Translations under genes and position numbers: made by a program
Assembly (NCBI GenBank): GCA_940337035.1
Contig: CALNHX010007457.1
Coordinates: 1-64,000, forward strand
Direction: 5' to 3'
Length of the DNA: 64,000 bases
Origin: Agriotes lineatus
Taxonomy: Eukaryota; Arthropoda; Insecta; Coleoptera; Elateridae
Notes under the pieces: model-generated
What the model saw: the letters and a program-made list of their open reading frames with translations, nothing else
Told to the model about the DNA's origin: nothing
Database searches by the model: none
Part shown: positions 32,320 through 43,190 of the stretch, in pieces
How positions within the stretch are numbered: the first letter of the stretch is position 1
Layout: each line of letters opens with the position of its first letter

Positions 32320-35283
32320 ACGACGACCTTGCAACGATTTACGAATAAGCACATGGAATGTACGAACAATATACAGAGCGCGTGCACTACAAGAACTTAG
32401 TGAAGTCTTAGAAAAATATAATGTAGACATAACAGCTATCCAAGAAGTTAGATGGACAGGCAAAGGCATAATTGAAAGGCGGAATTATCACTTTTATTAT
32501 AGCTGCCATAGATCAGATCACATGTTTGGAACAGGATTCATTGTCAGAAAGAAAGTGAAACACCTAATAATAGATTTTCAGGCAATAAATCCAAGAATAT
32601 GTATGATTCGAATGAAAGGGAAGTTCTTTAACTACAGCTTCATTAACGCACATGCACCAACTAACGAGAAACCCGATGAAGAGAAAGAGGAGTTCTACGA
32701 AATACTAGAGGAAGTCTACAGGAAATGCCCAAAACGAGATATCAAAGTTATCCTCGGGGACATGAATGCTCAAATAGGCCATGAAACAATTTATCGACCA
32801 ACCATAGGCAAACATAGCCTTCATCCAACTAGTAATGAGAATGGAAGGTTCTTAATTAATTGTGCTGCTTCACTCAACATGACAGTCATGAGCACATATT
32901 TTGAACATAAACAGATACATAAAGAAACGTGGATATCTCTTGATGGCAAAACTAAAAACCAGATAGATCACTTACTAATTGATGCACGTCATGCCACAGA
33001 TATATTAGATGTAAGATCATTCCGGGGAGCAAATGTAGACTCGGACCACTACCTAGTAACTGCTAAACTACGAGCTAGACTATCGAAACAAAAACAACAG
33101 ATAGGAGCCAAAAGTAAAAAATACCATATAGACAAGCTGACGAGGGATAATATTAAACTTAGGGAATACCAAGTGACCCTGGATAAATATCTAGCAAAAC
33201 CTCTATGGGCGGAAAGTGATAATATACATGAATTGTGGACACGATGCACTGAGACAATAAGGAAAACAACAGAAGAAGTCTTGGGAAACCAACCAAGGAA
33301 AGTACGCAACGACTGGTTTGATGAGGAATGTGCCGAAGCAACAAAAAGAAAAAACGCCACTTACATGAAAATGCAAACAACACAAAGAACTAGGAAGAAC
33401 TATGAAGAATACCAAGAACTAAGAAAAATCGAAAAGAGAATACACAAACATAAGAAAATGCACAATGAAAAACAGCTGGACATGATAGAACAACTCAATA
33501 ACCAAAATGAAGCGCGGAAAATGTACAGAAAAGTAAACAATATGAGGAAAAAATTTCTACCTAGAGTAACGATGTGCAGAGATAAACAAAATAATATACT
33601 AAACTCCAAAGAGAACATACTGGACAGGTGGGCAGAATACTATGAAGAACAACTGAATGACAATGAAGAACAACAGCAAAATATCGTGATAGAAGAACAA
33701 GATGAAGACAGAAATCGGCGAAGATCATGACAACCTGAACCCTCCAACACGAGAAGAGGTGGAGAACGCAATAAAACGGCTACATAACAATAAAGCACCT
33801 GGAACAGACGGCCTACCAGCTGAACTGTACAAAAACGGCAGCAACCAACTAATTGAAATTGTACATAAAACCATTACAAAGGTATGGGAAAAGGCCAAAT
33901 TTCCAGAAGAATGGAATGCTGGAATTATCTGCCCTATCCACAAAAAAGGGGATCTGTTAGAATGCACTAACTACCGGGCAATCACATTGCTTAACGTGGC
34001 ATACAAAATATTCTCATATATACTGTACACACGACTGAAGCCACTCGCAAACAACATAATAGGCAATTATCAATGCGGATTCCAGCCAAATAAATAGACT
34101 GTAGACCAGTTATGTGCTCTAAGACAGATACTCGAAAAAACCCGTGAGTACAACATAGATACCCACCACCTCTTCATAGACTTTAAGAGCGCTTATGACA
34201 GCATTAATAGAAGAGCATTATACAAGGCTATGGAAGAATTTGGATTCCCCAGTCACTTGATTAAACTCACCAGGCTAACCATGAGACAAGTAGAATGCAA
34301 AGTTAGAATACAGGGGATCTATCCCGCCCTTTTACTACTAATAAAGGCCTTCGCCAAGGAGATGCATTATCCTGCCTACTGTTCAACATCGCGCTTGAAA
34401 AAGCAGTGAGGGAATCAAAAATTAATACACGAGGCACAATATTTAATAAAACTGTACAACTACTTGCGTATGTTGACGATATAGACGTAATTGGGAGAAG
34501 TGTGCTAGACATGAAAGAGGCATTTATTGCCCTGGAGACGGCTGCTGAAAAACTTGGACTACAAATAAACGAAACTAAAACTAAATATATGGCTGTAACC
34601 GATGAAAGCCAACTACCAAGAATACGGCAGAACCTGACGATTGGCGAATATAATTTCGAATGTGTGAAAGAATTTGTCTACTTAGGCTCACAAGTCAATC
34701 AATATAATAATAGTAGCGAAGAGATCCACAGACGCATAGTAATGGCAAGCAGATGCTATTACGGACTGAAGAATCAATTGCGGTCGAAAAACCTCTCAAG
34801 ACCAACACGGATTAAATTATACAAGACCCTCATAAGACCGGTCCTCACATATGGTTCTGAAACCTGGGTTATAAACAAAAAGGATGAGAGTACTCTATCT
34901 ATCTTCGAACGGAAAGTGCTAAGGACTATATACGGGGCAATAAATGAAAATGGACAATGACGTAGACGTTATAATTTCGAACTCTACCAGAAATACAATG
35001 ATAGTGATATAATATCTACGATTAGAATAGGGAGGCTACGATGGATAGGTCATGTAGAGCGGAAAGACGAATCAGAACCAGTAAGACAACTGATAAAAAG
35101 TAACCCAGAAGGTAAAAGATCAGTAGGGCGACCAAAAGCTAGGTATATGGACGCTATTGAAAAAGACCTGAAACTTATTGGAGTGCAAGGCTGGAAAATA
35201 AAAGCAAGAGACCGAAGTCAATGGCGGAAGATTCTCGAGGAGGCCAAGGCCTATAATAGGCTGGGGTGCCAATGATGATGATG
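32320..35283 (+). mobile_element. RTE-type LINE nested in the hAT element
   Basis: aaattattg is duplicated at 32311-32319 and 35284-35292. The endonuclease frame opens within the first 30 bases, so the 2964-bp copy is nearly full length. The 3' end is an (ATG)n tract (gatgatgatg), characteristic of RTE-clade elements. Confidence 0.92.
32342..35275 (+). pseudogene. RTE-type endonuclease-reverse transcriptase with several lesions
   Basis: The APE endonuclease is open from about 32342 to 33730: STWNVRTIYRARALQEL, TAIQEVRWTGKG, NAHAPTNEK, LGDMNAQIGHE and NVDSDHYLV. The reverse transcriptase continues in a second frame (33702-34097; NNKAPGTDGLPAELYK, YRAITLLNVAYKI), meets TAG after CGFQPNK, reads on (LFIDFKSAYDSINR), shifts frame near 34318, then gives GLRQGDALSCLLFN and LLAYVDDIDVIGRS with YVDD at the catalytic site. 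A TGA at about 34958 precedes the C-terminal tail with GRLRWIGHVERKDE. About five lesions make it dead. Confidence 0.9.
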
Positions 35284-35563
35284 AAATTATTGTTGTTTAT
35301 CTTTTTATTATCTTCTATAAGTTTATATTAAGTTGACAGTTATGTATTTTATTTCGTGTTCCTTATTTAGTTACTTATAAATAAAGAAGTTTCTTTTATT
35401 TACTTGATTCCTAGTGTACGAAAAATAAATAAAATTTATTTTAAATTATTCGTCTATTTCTTATTATAAAACTATCACAATTGAAAGTTTTATGGAGGGA
35501 GGGGGACGGAGTAGTAGGAGTCCCGGTTTGGAGTTTTAGAAATATGGCAACCCTACCCGTGGT

Positions 35564-36844
35564 GCATAACTACACCGTTTTATTTTCCACTTTGCATACA
35601 CAAATAATTTGAAACGCTTGCAGGGGCGTTATGGACTGCTTATATAACCTCGTATTACAGATATAAACAACAAATAATAAATCAGTGGAAAAGGAGAATT
35701 TTTTGTTAGCGAGAATAGACGATTGGCTGGCTGCCTTGTTGATTTCCAGTGGCAGAGAATATAATACCACAGTCTATATAGACTGTGAAAATACACTGGC
35801 TCCCGTTACCATTAGGGTCGAGAGGAAATGTGATTAATAACAAACCAACTAGCATCCTGTTTTTATATTTAGATGTTTTTGAACACAGTTGAATACAAGA
35901 GGTAGGTCTTATCATAAAATAAAAGTGTAATTCCCTCCCTAGTAAACAAACAGCCATATTTTTCTTTCGGAGTTTCTATCATGTAACCAATAACAAATTA
36001 TATTTTACAAAGTTTAATAAAAACTTCATACCCTTTGGTCGATTAAGAATGGGAATGCAAAAACAACTCTGTTTACTAAGCAGCGAAATTGCAATATTCA
36101 ATAACGAACGCTTCCCATGGATGGAAAGACAAGGACGACCTTAATTAAACAGGAACCAGAGAATATCTACATTTAGAGTTTAGATAAACACCTGGTATGC
36201 ATTTCACGCGTGGGTGAAAACCAGGTTCTAAAAATTAGTTATGAATTGTAACCTGAAGATGAAAATGTTAAAAAAAAATCTCAATTGTCAATTATATTTA
36301 GCTGCGTTATTATTTGGTATACGAGCGGTAAAGTAAGAGCCATCTACTGCATATGTATGTTAACGCGTACTTAGTAACCGTCGCCTGCGTTGATTAACAA
36401 AAACTGACGTTAGTAACAAATTGTAGTAAATTTTTATAACAGCACATACACCGACAGTGCTGTGCTTTGCAATGTTTTCATGATCAAATATTGACTTCAA
36501 AAATGTTAAGCTATCAGATATACATATAAGCAAAGAGCATATAATGAGAAGAGGCGCAAGCTTATGGCTGTAAACGTATTGCTTGTTAATTGGGTTGCAT
36601 ACCACTTTTCTCGAATTAAAATGCGGAGAAAGCAAATGTTATTTCGGGTTTTCTACCTGAAACCAGCGGCACTAACCCTCAAGTGACTCGAGCTCGAAGA
36701 TAAATTGCCCATGTTGCCAGATCTGTTGCCGCATTGTAAGAAGCTCGTACGGACCAGCAAACTACAAGGCCTTTTACAATCCAGATATTCGAATTTGTTA
36801 AAATCCGGAAAGGCATTTTTCCGAAATTAAGTAAGATTTCAATG
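35564..36844. other. No gene recognised
   Basis: Apart from the hAT target duplication at its left edge I see no repeat boundary, exon or known motif. Frames at 35570-35957 and 36360-36635 show no recognisable content. Confidence 0.5.
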
Positions 36845-37080
36845 AGGTCACCAATGCGCGCGCAAAATTCTTCGTTGTTGTAAAAAGCGTGTTTTAACGA
36901 GAACGATTTTATTGTTATTTTAAATTTATTAATCGGTATCATTCGAATATCCGGAGGTAATAAATTAAAAAACTTCGGTGCATGGTATAATGGCCCGTTT
37001 CGGCTATTATTGAGGCGCAGGTAATCAACGCAGATATTATTTTTATGTATGCTTGAATTTGGGGCAACCGCCGACGGAAA
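36845..37080 (-). pseudogene. LINE ORF2 C-terminal fragment (CR1/Jockey type)
   Basis: The minus strand gives a frame with RLNNSRNGPLYHAPKFFN, LLPPDIRMIPINKFK and then LKHAFYNNEEF. This resembles the conserved end of ORF2 in CR1/Jockey-like LINEs (a short segment where the pattern of a basic block, a pair of L-P residues and a final Y-x-x-E-E-F recurs). It is a short, isolated tail without its reverse transcriptase. Confidence 0.55.
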
Positions 37081-37089
37081 TTCTAATCT

Positions 37090-37790
37090 AGCCGTGTTAA
37101 TGAATTTCAGTTACAAAAATTCTGTAAATGTTCTTTTACAATTATTGTCTAAATAAGGAGATTTTTAGAACATGTAACTGGACAAAGACAAATCTCTTTA
37201 TTTGGACAACTGTAAAAGAACATTTACGGATTTTTGTTACAGCAATTCATTAACAGGGCTAAATTAAAGTTTCTAGAAGCCATTTAAATAGATATTAATT
37301 AGAATGGAAAAATATTCCACTTAAAAAACGCCTTGCATGGAAAACCTAAAAATTATGCAAACATACTACTTTTCGGTAAATAAAAAAAAATCTAAAGAAG
37401 TAATTAACATTTTATATTATTTTTCCCAATTATAAATCTTTAAAGTGTTCACATAAAAAATGAATTTTAATATTACACTTTTGTACGTGAAATTTTGAAA
37501 ATATTTAAAAAATTTAAAATTTACTCTTTAGCTAAAGTTAAAAAATAGGTGTTTTCTGGCTTTGAGATTGTTCAGTTAGCTAAAAATAACACACTCTAAA
37601 AAATCTCAGAGTTTTTATTATTTACCGAAAAGTATTATGTTTGCATAATTTTTACGTTTTTTATGCAATGCGCTTTTTAGGAGAAATATTTTTTAATTCT
37701 AATTAATATATATTTAAATGGCTTCAAGAAACTATAATCTACCACTGTTAATGAATTACTGTTACAAAAATCCTGTAAATTTGGATTTGG
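37090..37790. repeat. Nested inverted repeats (MITE-like)
   Basis: gttaatgaatttcagttac at 37098 faces its inverse at about 37247, making a hairpin of about 160 bp. The second arm of that hairpin also pairs with 37620-37790, where gaattactgttacaaaaatc and agccatttaaatagat-type sequence recur inverted. Two MITEs of one family, or a three-armed rearranged one, are possible. No coding capacity. Confidence 0.6.
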
Positions 37791-37799
37791 ATGTTGATT

Positions 37800-37985
37800 C
37801 TAAACAACTTTTCTTAATAACTTTCTGTCGTATTTGCTACATAAAAGGCACACTAATCTACAAAAAAATATGTTGAAAATTCGTCTTTAACCAAGGAGGG
37901 CTGAACCTCAAGAAGTGAAAAATGAAATCCAGAATTTTTTACATTTACAAGAGTCGTTTCACCTACCCGGGGACACACTGTATAT
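37800..37985. repeat. Single end of a MITE related to 12923-13841
   Basis: ctaaacaacttttcttaata and the terminal ggggacacactgtat resemble the right part of the foldback MITE at 12923-13841 (ataaacaacttttcttaata, gggacacactgta). The opposite end was not found. Confidence 0.45.
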
Positions 37986-38057
37986 GAATTGTATTCGAAG
38001 AAATAAAACACAGGTTTTATGTTTCAAATATCAAATAACAATCTTTATTTATTTTGT

Positions 38058-38680
38058 TGTTTGCAACCTAGCAATGTGTAACCAGATTACATGTAGGTAA
38101 ACCCCCCAAGATATTTGATTTAGTTACGTGGGGTTATGTTTTAGAGAAGAAAAAACTATGGAGAACTATAAATTTAGTAAATAGTTATCCCTAGCTGCAA
38201 AAAACTTCTATCTTTTTAACAAAAATAATAACAACACTAAAACATAACAATATAAATCACACAACACAGGTAGCGGCAACGATTTTTTGAAGTGCGATCT
38301 TGCAGCTGTTGCTTTGGTTGTTGTCTGCAAGCGAATGTGTCTCGCAGAATTCTGAAATCAGAAAACAGAGCGAGCAGCGGAAACTTAAAACATGTAATAC
38401 CTACAACGAACTAAAAAGTACTTTGCAAAGCAGCAGTATTGCATTACTTAATACTGTAAGCAGGCTTAATGCGATCTTAGCTTACAGTACCCTTAACACC
38501 CTGCAAAACAAAGTACTTATCGGTCCTTTTAATTACCTTAAAGGGTCCAGATATGTAGGCTAAAGACTCTTTGTTTGCGTACTGTTAGGCAAGAACACAT
38601 TGTACAATTTGTCATATCTTTGCTGATATAGCATTTTGCAACCTAGCAATGTGTAACCAGGTTACATGTAGGTACACCAC
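38058..38680. repeat. Direct repeat of about 42 bp, 580 bp apart
   Basis: gcaacctagcaatgtgtaac begins both copies (38058-38100 and 38639-38680). Each contains a near-palindrome gtaacc-rr-ggttac. Between them lie short hairpins such as agtactttg (near 38416) against caaagtact (near 38508). No gene is recognised from 37986 to 38816; this may include the non-coding end of the P-like element downstream. Confidence 0.55.
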
Positions 38681-38816
38681 TACAGTATTGTAACACTAGT
38701 TATGGCAAGACTAATGTGTAAAAAATAAATATATTTACGAGGATATAGAGCGTATTTACCTACTCGTACATAGGCACCGAAAACACCATTTGCTTAAAAA
38801 TCTAAAAATGTGTATT

Positions 38817-41800
38817 CTAAATATTATTTAAATGCTGTACCCGTTTGCTACTTGCACTTTTATATTGACCTGCTGCTCGCAAGTCGCGAGATAACCACTT
38901 AAGTGTTTTATATAATTTACACATTATTAAATGATTTACGAAAAACATTTTATGTTCGTAGCACCCGTTATCGTCCTTGAACCATTCTGGTTTTAATGTT
39001 TTTATCTGATTTACACTTAACACTAACAACTGTTTCTTAAAATGTAATGAACTCTTGAAACTTAAAAAATATTTTGAAAATATTTGTAACACAACCGTTG
39101 CAACATGTGTTGTAATTTGTGTAGGTGTTTTCAAATATTTCACGCACTCATTTTTACTGTAATCTTTTTCTAATAAAAGTAGTTCACTTGCTGTGCTTAG
39201 TGGCTCTTTTGTACACATGAAACTTAAACAGGCTGCACAGTTATATTTTTTCAAAGTTTTATGTGCTACGTAACCAGCGACGTATACAATAGAACATTTC
39301 TCTAAAGTTGATTCTTCTATCGCGGGTTGGATGCATAATGAGTGTTCTTGATTTATACTGTCTGATACAGTTTCAAAGTTGTCCTCATTAGCGGTAGTAC
39401 GCTTAATTTCAACTACTGGCAGAGATGCCTCGTCAAACTGCAGTTGTTCTAAATCGATAAGATTGTCTCCATCAACTTCGCAATTTGAATTTTTAGGGGC
39501 TTTTAAAAGCCTTACGTACATATTAAATTGTAGAATTTGTCGAAACGATTTGGCTGTAGGATTCGAACAGTTTCCACCCTTACGCCGTGCAGTAGCAAAG
39601 AAATTTTCAATGGGGTCTTGATTTAATCTACTCGTCAATAGAAACTCATTCCCTTCACTCTTCAGATCTCGCCACAGTTCTAAAACAGCTTCAATAGTCA
39701 ACAAAAAACCCTTAAAACAGTAAATACCCTCCCTTTGTTTGTGATTCTTTGTATATGACCTCCAACTCTGTATCCAGTTCTTCGACTGAGTTAAAAAAAG
39801 TTCAAAATTTTCTCTTCTAATAGACAGGGCACATCGATAAGGGTTGGGGTCATTTAAAATTCTACTATTTAAAGTGTCAAACAGATTGTTCATTTTTAAC
39901 AGAAACTCGGCTGTGTTAATAGCACTAGAACTTTGCAACTGGCCAGTTTTAATGCACGTTTTCATTGCTGCACTCATTGAATTGGAAAAAATTTGCGCAG
40001 CGTATTTCACCCTCATTTTTTGAAAACTGTTGGGATTAATATGAATGTCTGAAATTTTTATTGCGGCTCTAGCTGTAGTGGAAGATTTGTCAATTTGGTA
40101 AGTTTTGTCTACGTCATTCCACGAGATCATTTTATCCTCAACAAAAAAATCGTTAGCAATTAAATTATTTCTTACGCTTTTTATTAAGTGTGGAACATCA
40201 TACATGGCAAAAATTTTTACGTCATGAATAAAAAAATATGGTCTATCTTCCGTTACTCCCAAATCCGCAAATGCAGCTCTGTTACTAGCTGCTTGATCAC
40301 AAGTTGTAACTCGTACATGAAGACCTATCTTTTGCAATGCCTCAATATTTTTTACTATTAAATCACGCAGAGCCTCGTGTTTAACGCTTGTTGCAGATAA
40401 ATAGTAACTTATGGGAAGTTTCCAATTTTTAATAAGTCCCCTGACCATAAAAACTAATGCCTGAGTTGCAACTTTATCTTCCCGTCCGAGGTGACCTAAA
40501 TCTTGAAATCCCTCAATGTTATCGTGGCGAAAGTTGTAGTCAACACCCTTCTTTATACTAATTTCGTCGAAGAGCAAAACACACTGCTTTTCGTCGGTTG
40601 TCATACATCGGACTTTATTCGCTAGCTTCTGAAGAAGCTCGGTTTCAGTCCCCGTAGATAATTGATTTATTCTTAACCAAGATTCTATCGTGGATTTGGA
40701 AGGCAATGAAAATTTTAAATTTACCCGCATAAAAAGATACAGCGCGGGGGACTTGTAATACATACTCAAAGCCAGTTCCTTCTCTTCTTTTGTCCAAGGG
40801 TGGCCTCTTTTGTGGAAAAGCTGCATATTAATAAATACTCGTACATTTTTCGGCTGCACACTCAAAATATTCATATCGAAAGGATTTTTCAGTATTTTTT
40901 TTTGCATGCGGTGAATTCGAGAATTTTTTAAGGCAATGGTTTTCCTTAATTTATTTATGCGTTTTTTGTATATGGGAGACGATGGATACCTTGGAACTCG
41001 TCTTTTAGTAGGCGTGGACATATCCGTCATTGCCTGTAATTGTTTAACAGATAATTTTGATTATAGAATATACAGGGTCCGGCAGAATGACCGACCCTAT
41101 TTAAATTGTTAATAACTGTTTCAAATTTAAAAATATTTTAATTTTTTTTTTCAAAAATGTAAAGTAAAAACTTGCCAATTTTATTTACAATATAATTTAT
41201 TTATTAAAAATATTAGCACTTGCTCCAAATTAATTTTGTTATTATTCAGTAATTGATGGAATTGTTCACAAAACGTAACCCGAACTTCTAAATCTCATGG
41301 TAGTAATTGGTGCACGACTTCTTGAACTTTGTAAGGATGGCATTTTAAATCCTTTAAAATACGGCGAAGAGTTCTGTTTGATAGACCTAACTTGATGAAT
41401 TTAATCAAGTTGCCCAACTTGATGAATTTAATCAAATTAGGGATTAGGTAAATCTGTATTAGTGTGAAAATGAATAAGTATTTTAAAATTTGAAACAGTT
41501 TTAACAATTTAAATAGGGTCGGTCATCCTGCCGGACCCTGTACAAGGTCCACCCACTATGTGAGGTTGGAATATATTTCTAAAACTATTAGACTTACTCA
41601 AAGATCACTTATATAGATTATTCAACACTATAATTAACGAACCAATGAAAATTGTTCAATTTGTCAGAAACGACCAATCAAAATTGACTGTCTTTGAAAA
41701 CACCTAATGTCACAGTGTTTTCACGCGAGCCCGATTGGTTTTCAATTTAGTGAGTAGCCTTTGACTGACATTTCTCCAAAATGTCAAAATGAAGTTTGCA

Positions 41801-43190
41801 AATCATATTCGTTCTAAAAACTCATAATAATTATGTTGGAAGCTCCAGTATTGAATTAATAGTGGAAATCGTTAAAAATGTGTGCTGTCGAACACGGTAA
41901 AAGTCATCTACCAATATTGTTGAATAATCTTTCCAAATACCACACAAGGCAACATTTTTTAAGAGAAATTTTTTCGTTAGCATGCAAATTATTGCAAATT
42001 TCTCTCAACAAAAACTGCTCAAATTCCACTCGACCTGCGGTCTCGCGGAATTTTTAACGCAGTTTTGGTTTCGAGAAATTTAAACGCAATAATTTGCATG
42101 TGAACGAAAAAAATTCTCAAAAAATTTTCACCTTTTGTGGTATTACCCTTGATTATTCAACACTATAATGAACGAACCAATGAAAATTGTTCAATTTGTC
42201 AGAAACGGCCAATCAAAATTGACTATTTTTGAAAACACCTAATGTCGCAGTGTTTTCACGCGAGCCCGATTTGTATTAATAATTTCAATTTAGTGAGTAG
42301 CCTTTGACGGACATTTCACCAAAACGTCAAAATGAAGTTTGCAAATCATATTCGTTCTAAAAACTCATAATAATTATGTTGGAAGCTCCAGTATTGAATT
42401 AATAGTGGAAATCGTTAAAAATGTGTGCTGTCGAACACGGTAAAAGTCATCTACCAATATTGTTGAATAATCTTTCCAAATACCACACAAGGCAACATTT
42501 TTTAAGAGAAATTTTTTCGTTAGCATGCAAATTATTGCAAATTTCTCTCAACAAAAACTGCTCAAATTCCACTCGACCTGCGGTATCGCGAAATTTTTAA
42601 CGCAGCGCAGTTTTGGTTTCGAGAAATTTAAACGCAATATTTTGCATATGAACGAAAAAAAATCTCAAAAAAATTTCAGTTTGTGTGGTATTACCCTTGA
42701 AAATACTGTCTATCATTAATTATTGTACAATAGCACTCACCTGTAATAAAATAAGGTCTTCTTCCGAACCAGAATAGCGTGACGGTGAGAGATGTTCTTC
42801 AATTGGCAATTTCCCTCGGTTTGTGGTGTTCGTATACACTTTCGGAGCAATTTCTTTTTTTAACAAAATTTTCTCCGGCGACACAGGAACACATTGTTCA
42901 GTCAAGCTCTGAATACTGGTAACCTTATTCGTTTTGTAATGCAACGGAATTGCATCAAAAACTAATTTATTTTTTAATGAATTCATAAAATGGTGTTCAC
43001 TAAAATGCACGGCACAAATTCGCTTTTCACGTAATTGTTCAGAAGAGAGTTTATAAAGATTCAGATTTCCACAATTTATTAACCACTTCCCACGTCTGCA
43101 GGTATCTTTCTGAAAACGAAAGAAACTTAAATCGCAGTCTTGTTTGCGATTTCGCAAACAACCAAAATAGGCACATGTTAAAGGAGCCAT
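38817..43190 (-). CDS. P-element/THAP9-like transposase, two open exons
   Basis: Exon 1 (43190-42741) encodes 150 residues starting MAPLTCAYFGCLRN, a C2CH THAP DNA-binding domain (C6, C11, then ICAVHF) with the AIPLHY end motif. The donor is cag/gtgagt. The intron is 42740-41034; the acceptor is attacag/GCA. Exon 2 (41033-38817) is open for 738 codons. It holds a basic leucine-rich stretch (KRINKLRKTIALKNSRIHR), then the Tnp_P_element core: LLFDEISIKKGVDYN, RVTTCDQAASNRAAFADLG, YDVPHLIKSVRNN and DPIENFFATARRKGGN. The tail has VAGYVAHKTLKKYNCAACL. Phases join exactly, giving about 888 residues, a normal length. No stop or frameshift is seen, so it is either a recently active P-like element or a domesticated gene. 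Clear terminal repeats were not found. Confidence 0.88.
41073..41540. mobile_element. MITE with TA target in the P-transposase intron
   Basis: Ends cagggtccggcagaatgacc and ggtcatcctgccggaccctg are inverses, flanked by TA (41071-41072, 41541-41542). The first bases resemble the ends of the MITE at 27531 (cagggaccggcag), suggesting the same mariner-type transposase mobilised both. 468 bp, no coding capacity apart from a short tail on the minus strand. Confidence 0.88.
41616..42699 (+). repeat. Tandem duplication, two units, each with a hairpin MITE
   Basis: The unit starting gattattcaacactataa occurs at 41616-42150 and 42151-42699 with few differences (the second has about 18 extra bp near 42275). 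The last 206 bp of each unit form a hairpin with ends ccacacaagg and ccttttgtgg (the second worn). The duplication lies wholly in the intron of the P-like transposase. Confidence 0.88.

Larger units (their letters stand above)
29930..35555 (+). mobile_element. hAT transposon with 8-bp target duplication, carrying a nested LINE
   Basis: cccgtggt is repeated at 29922-29929 and 35556-35563. The ends tagggttgccata and tatggcaacccta are exact inverses, with further similarity inward (cccggtttcccgg against tcccggtttgg). It encodes a BED-finger transposase at 30366-32206 and was later hit by an RTE-type LINE (32320-35283) in its 3' non-coding part. Without the LINE it is about 2.65 kb, a normal size for an autonomous hAT. 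Confidence 0.93.
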
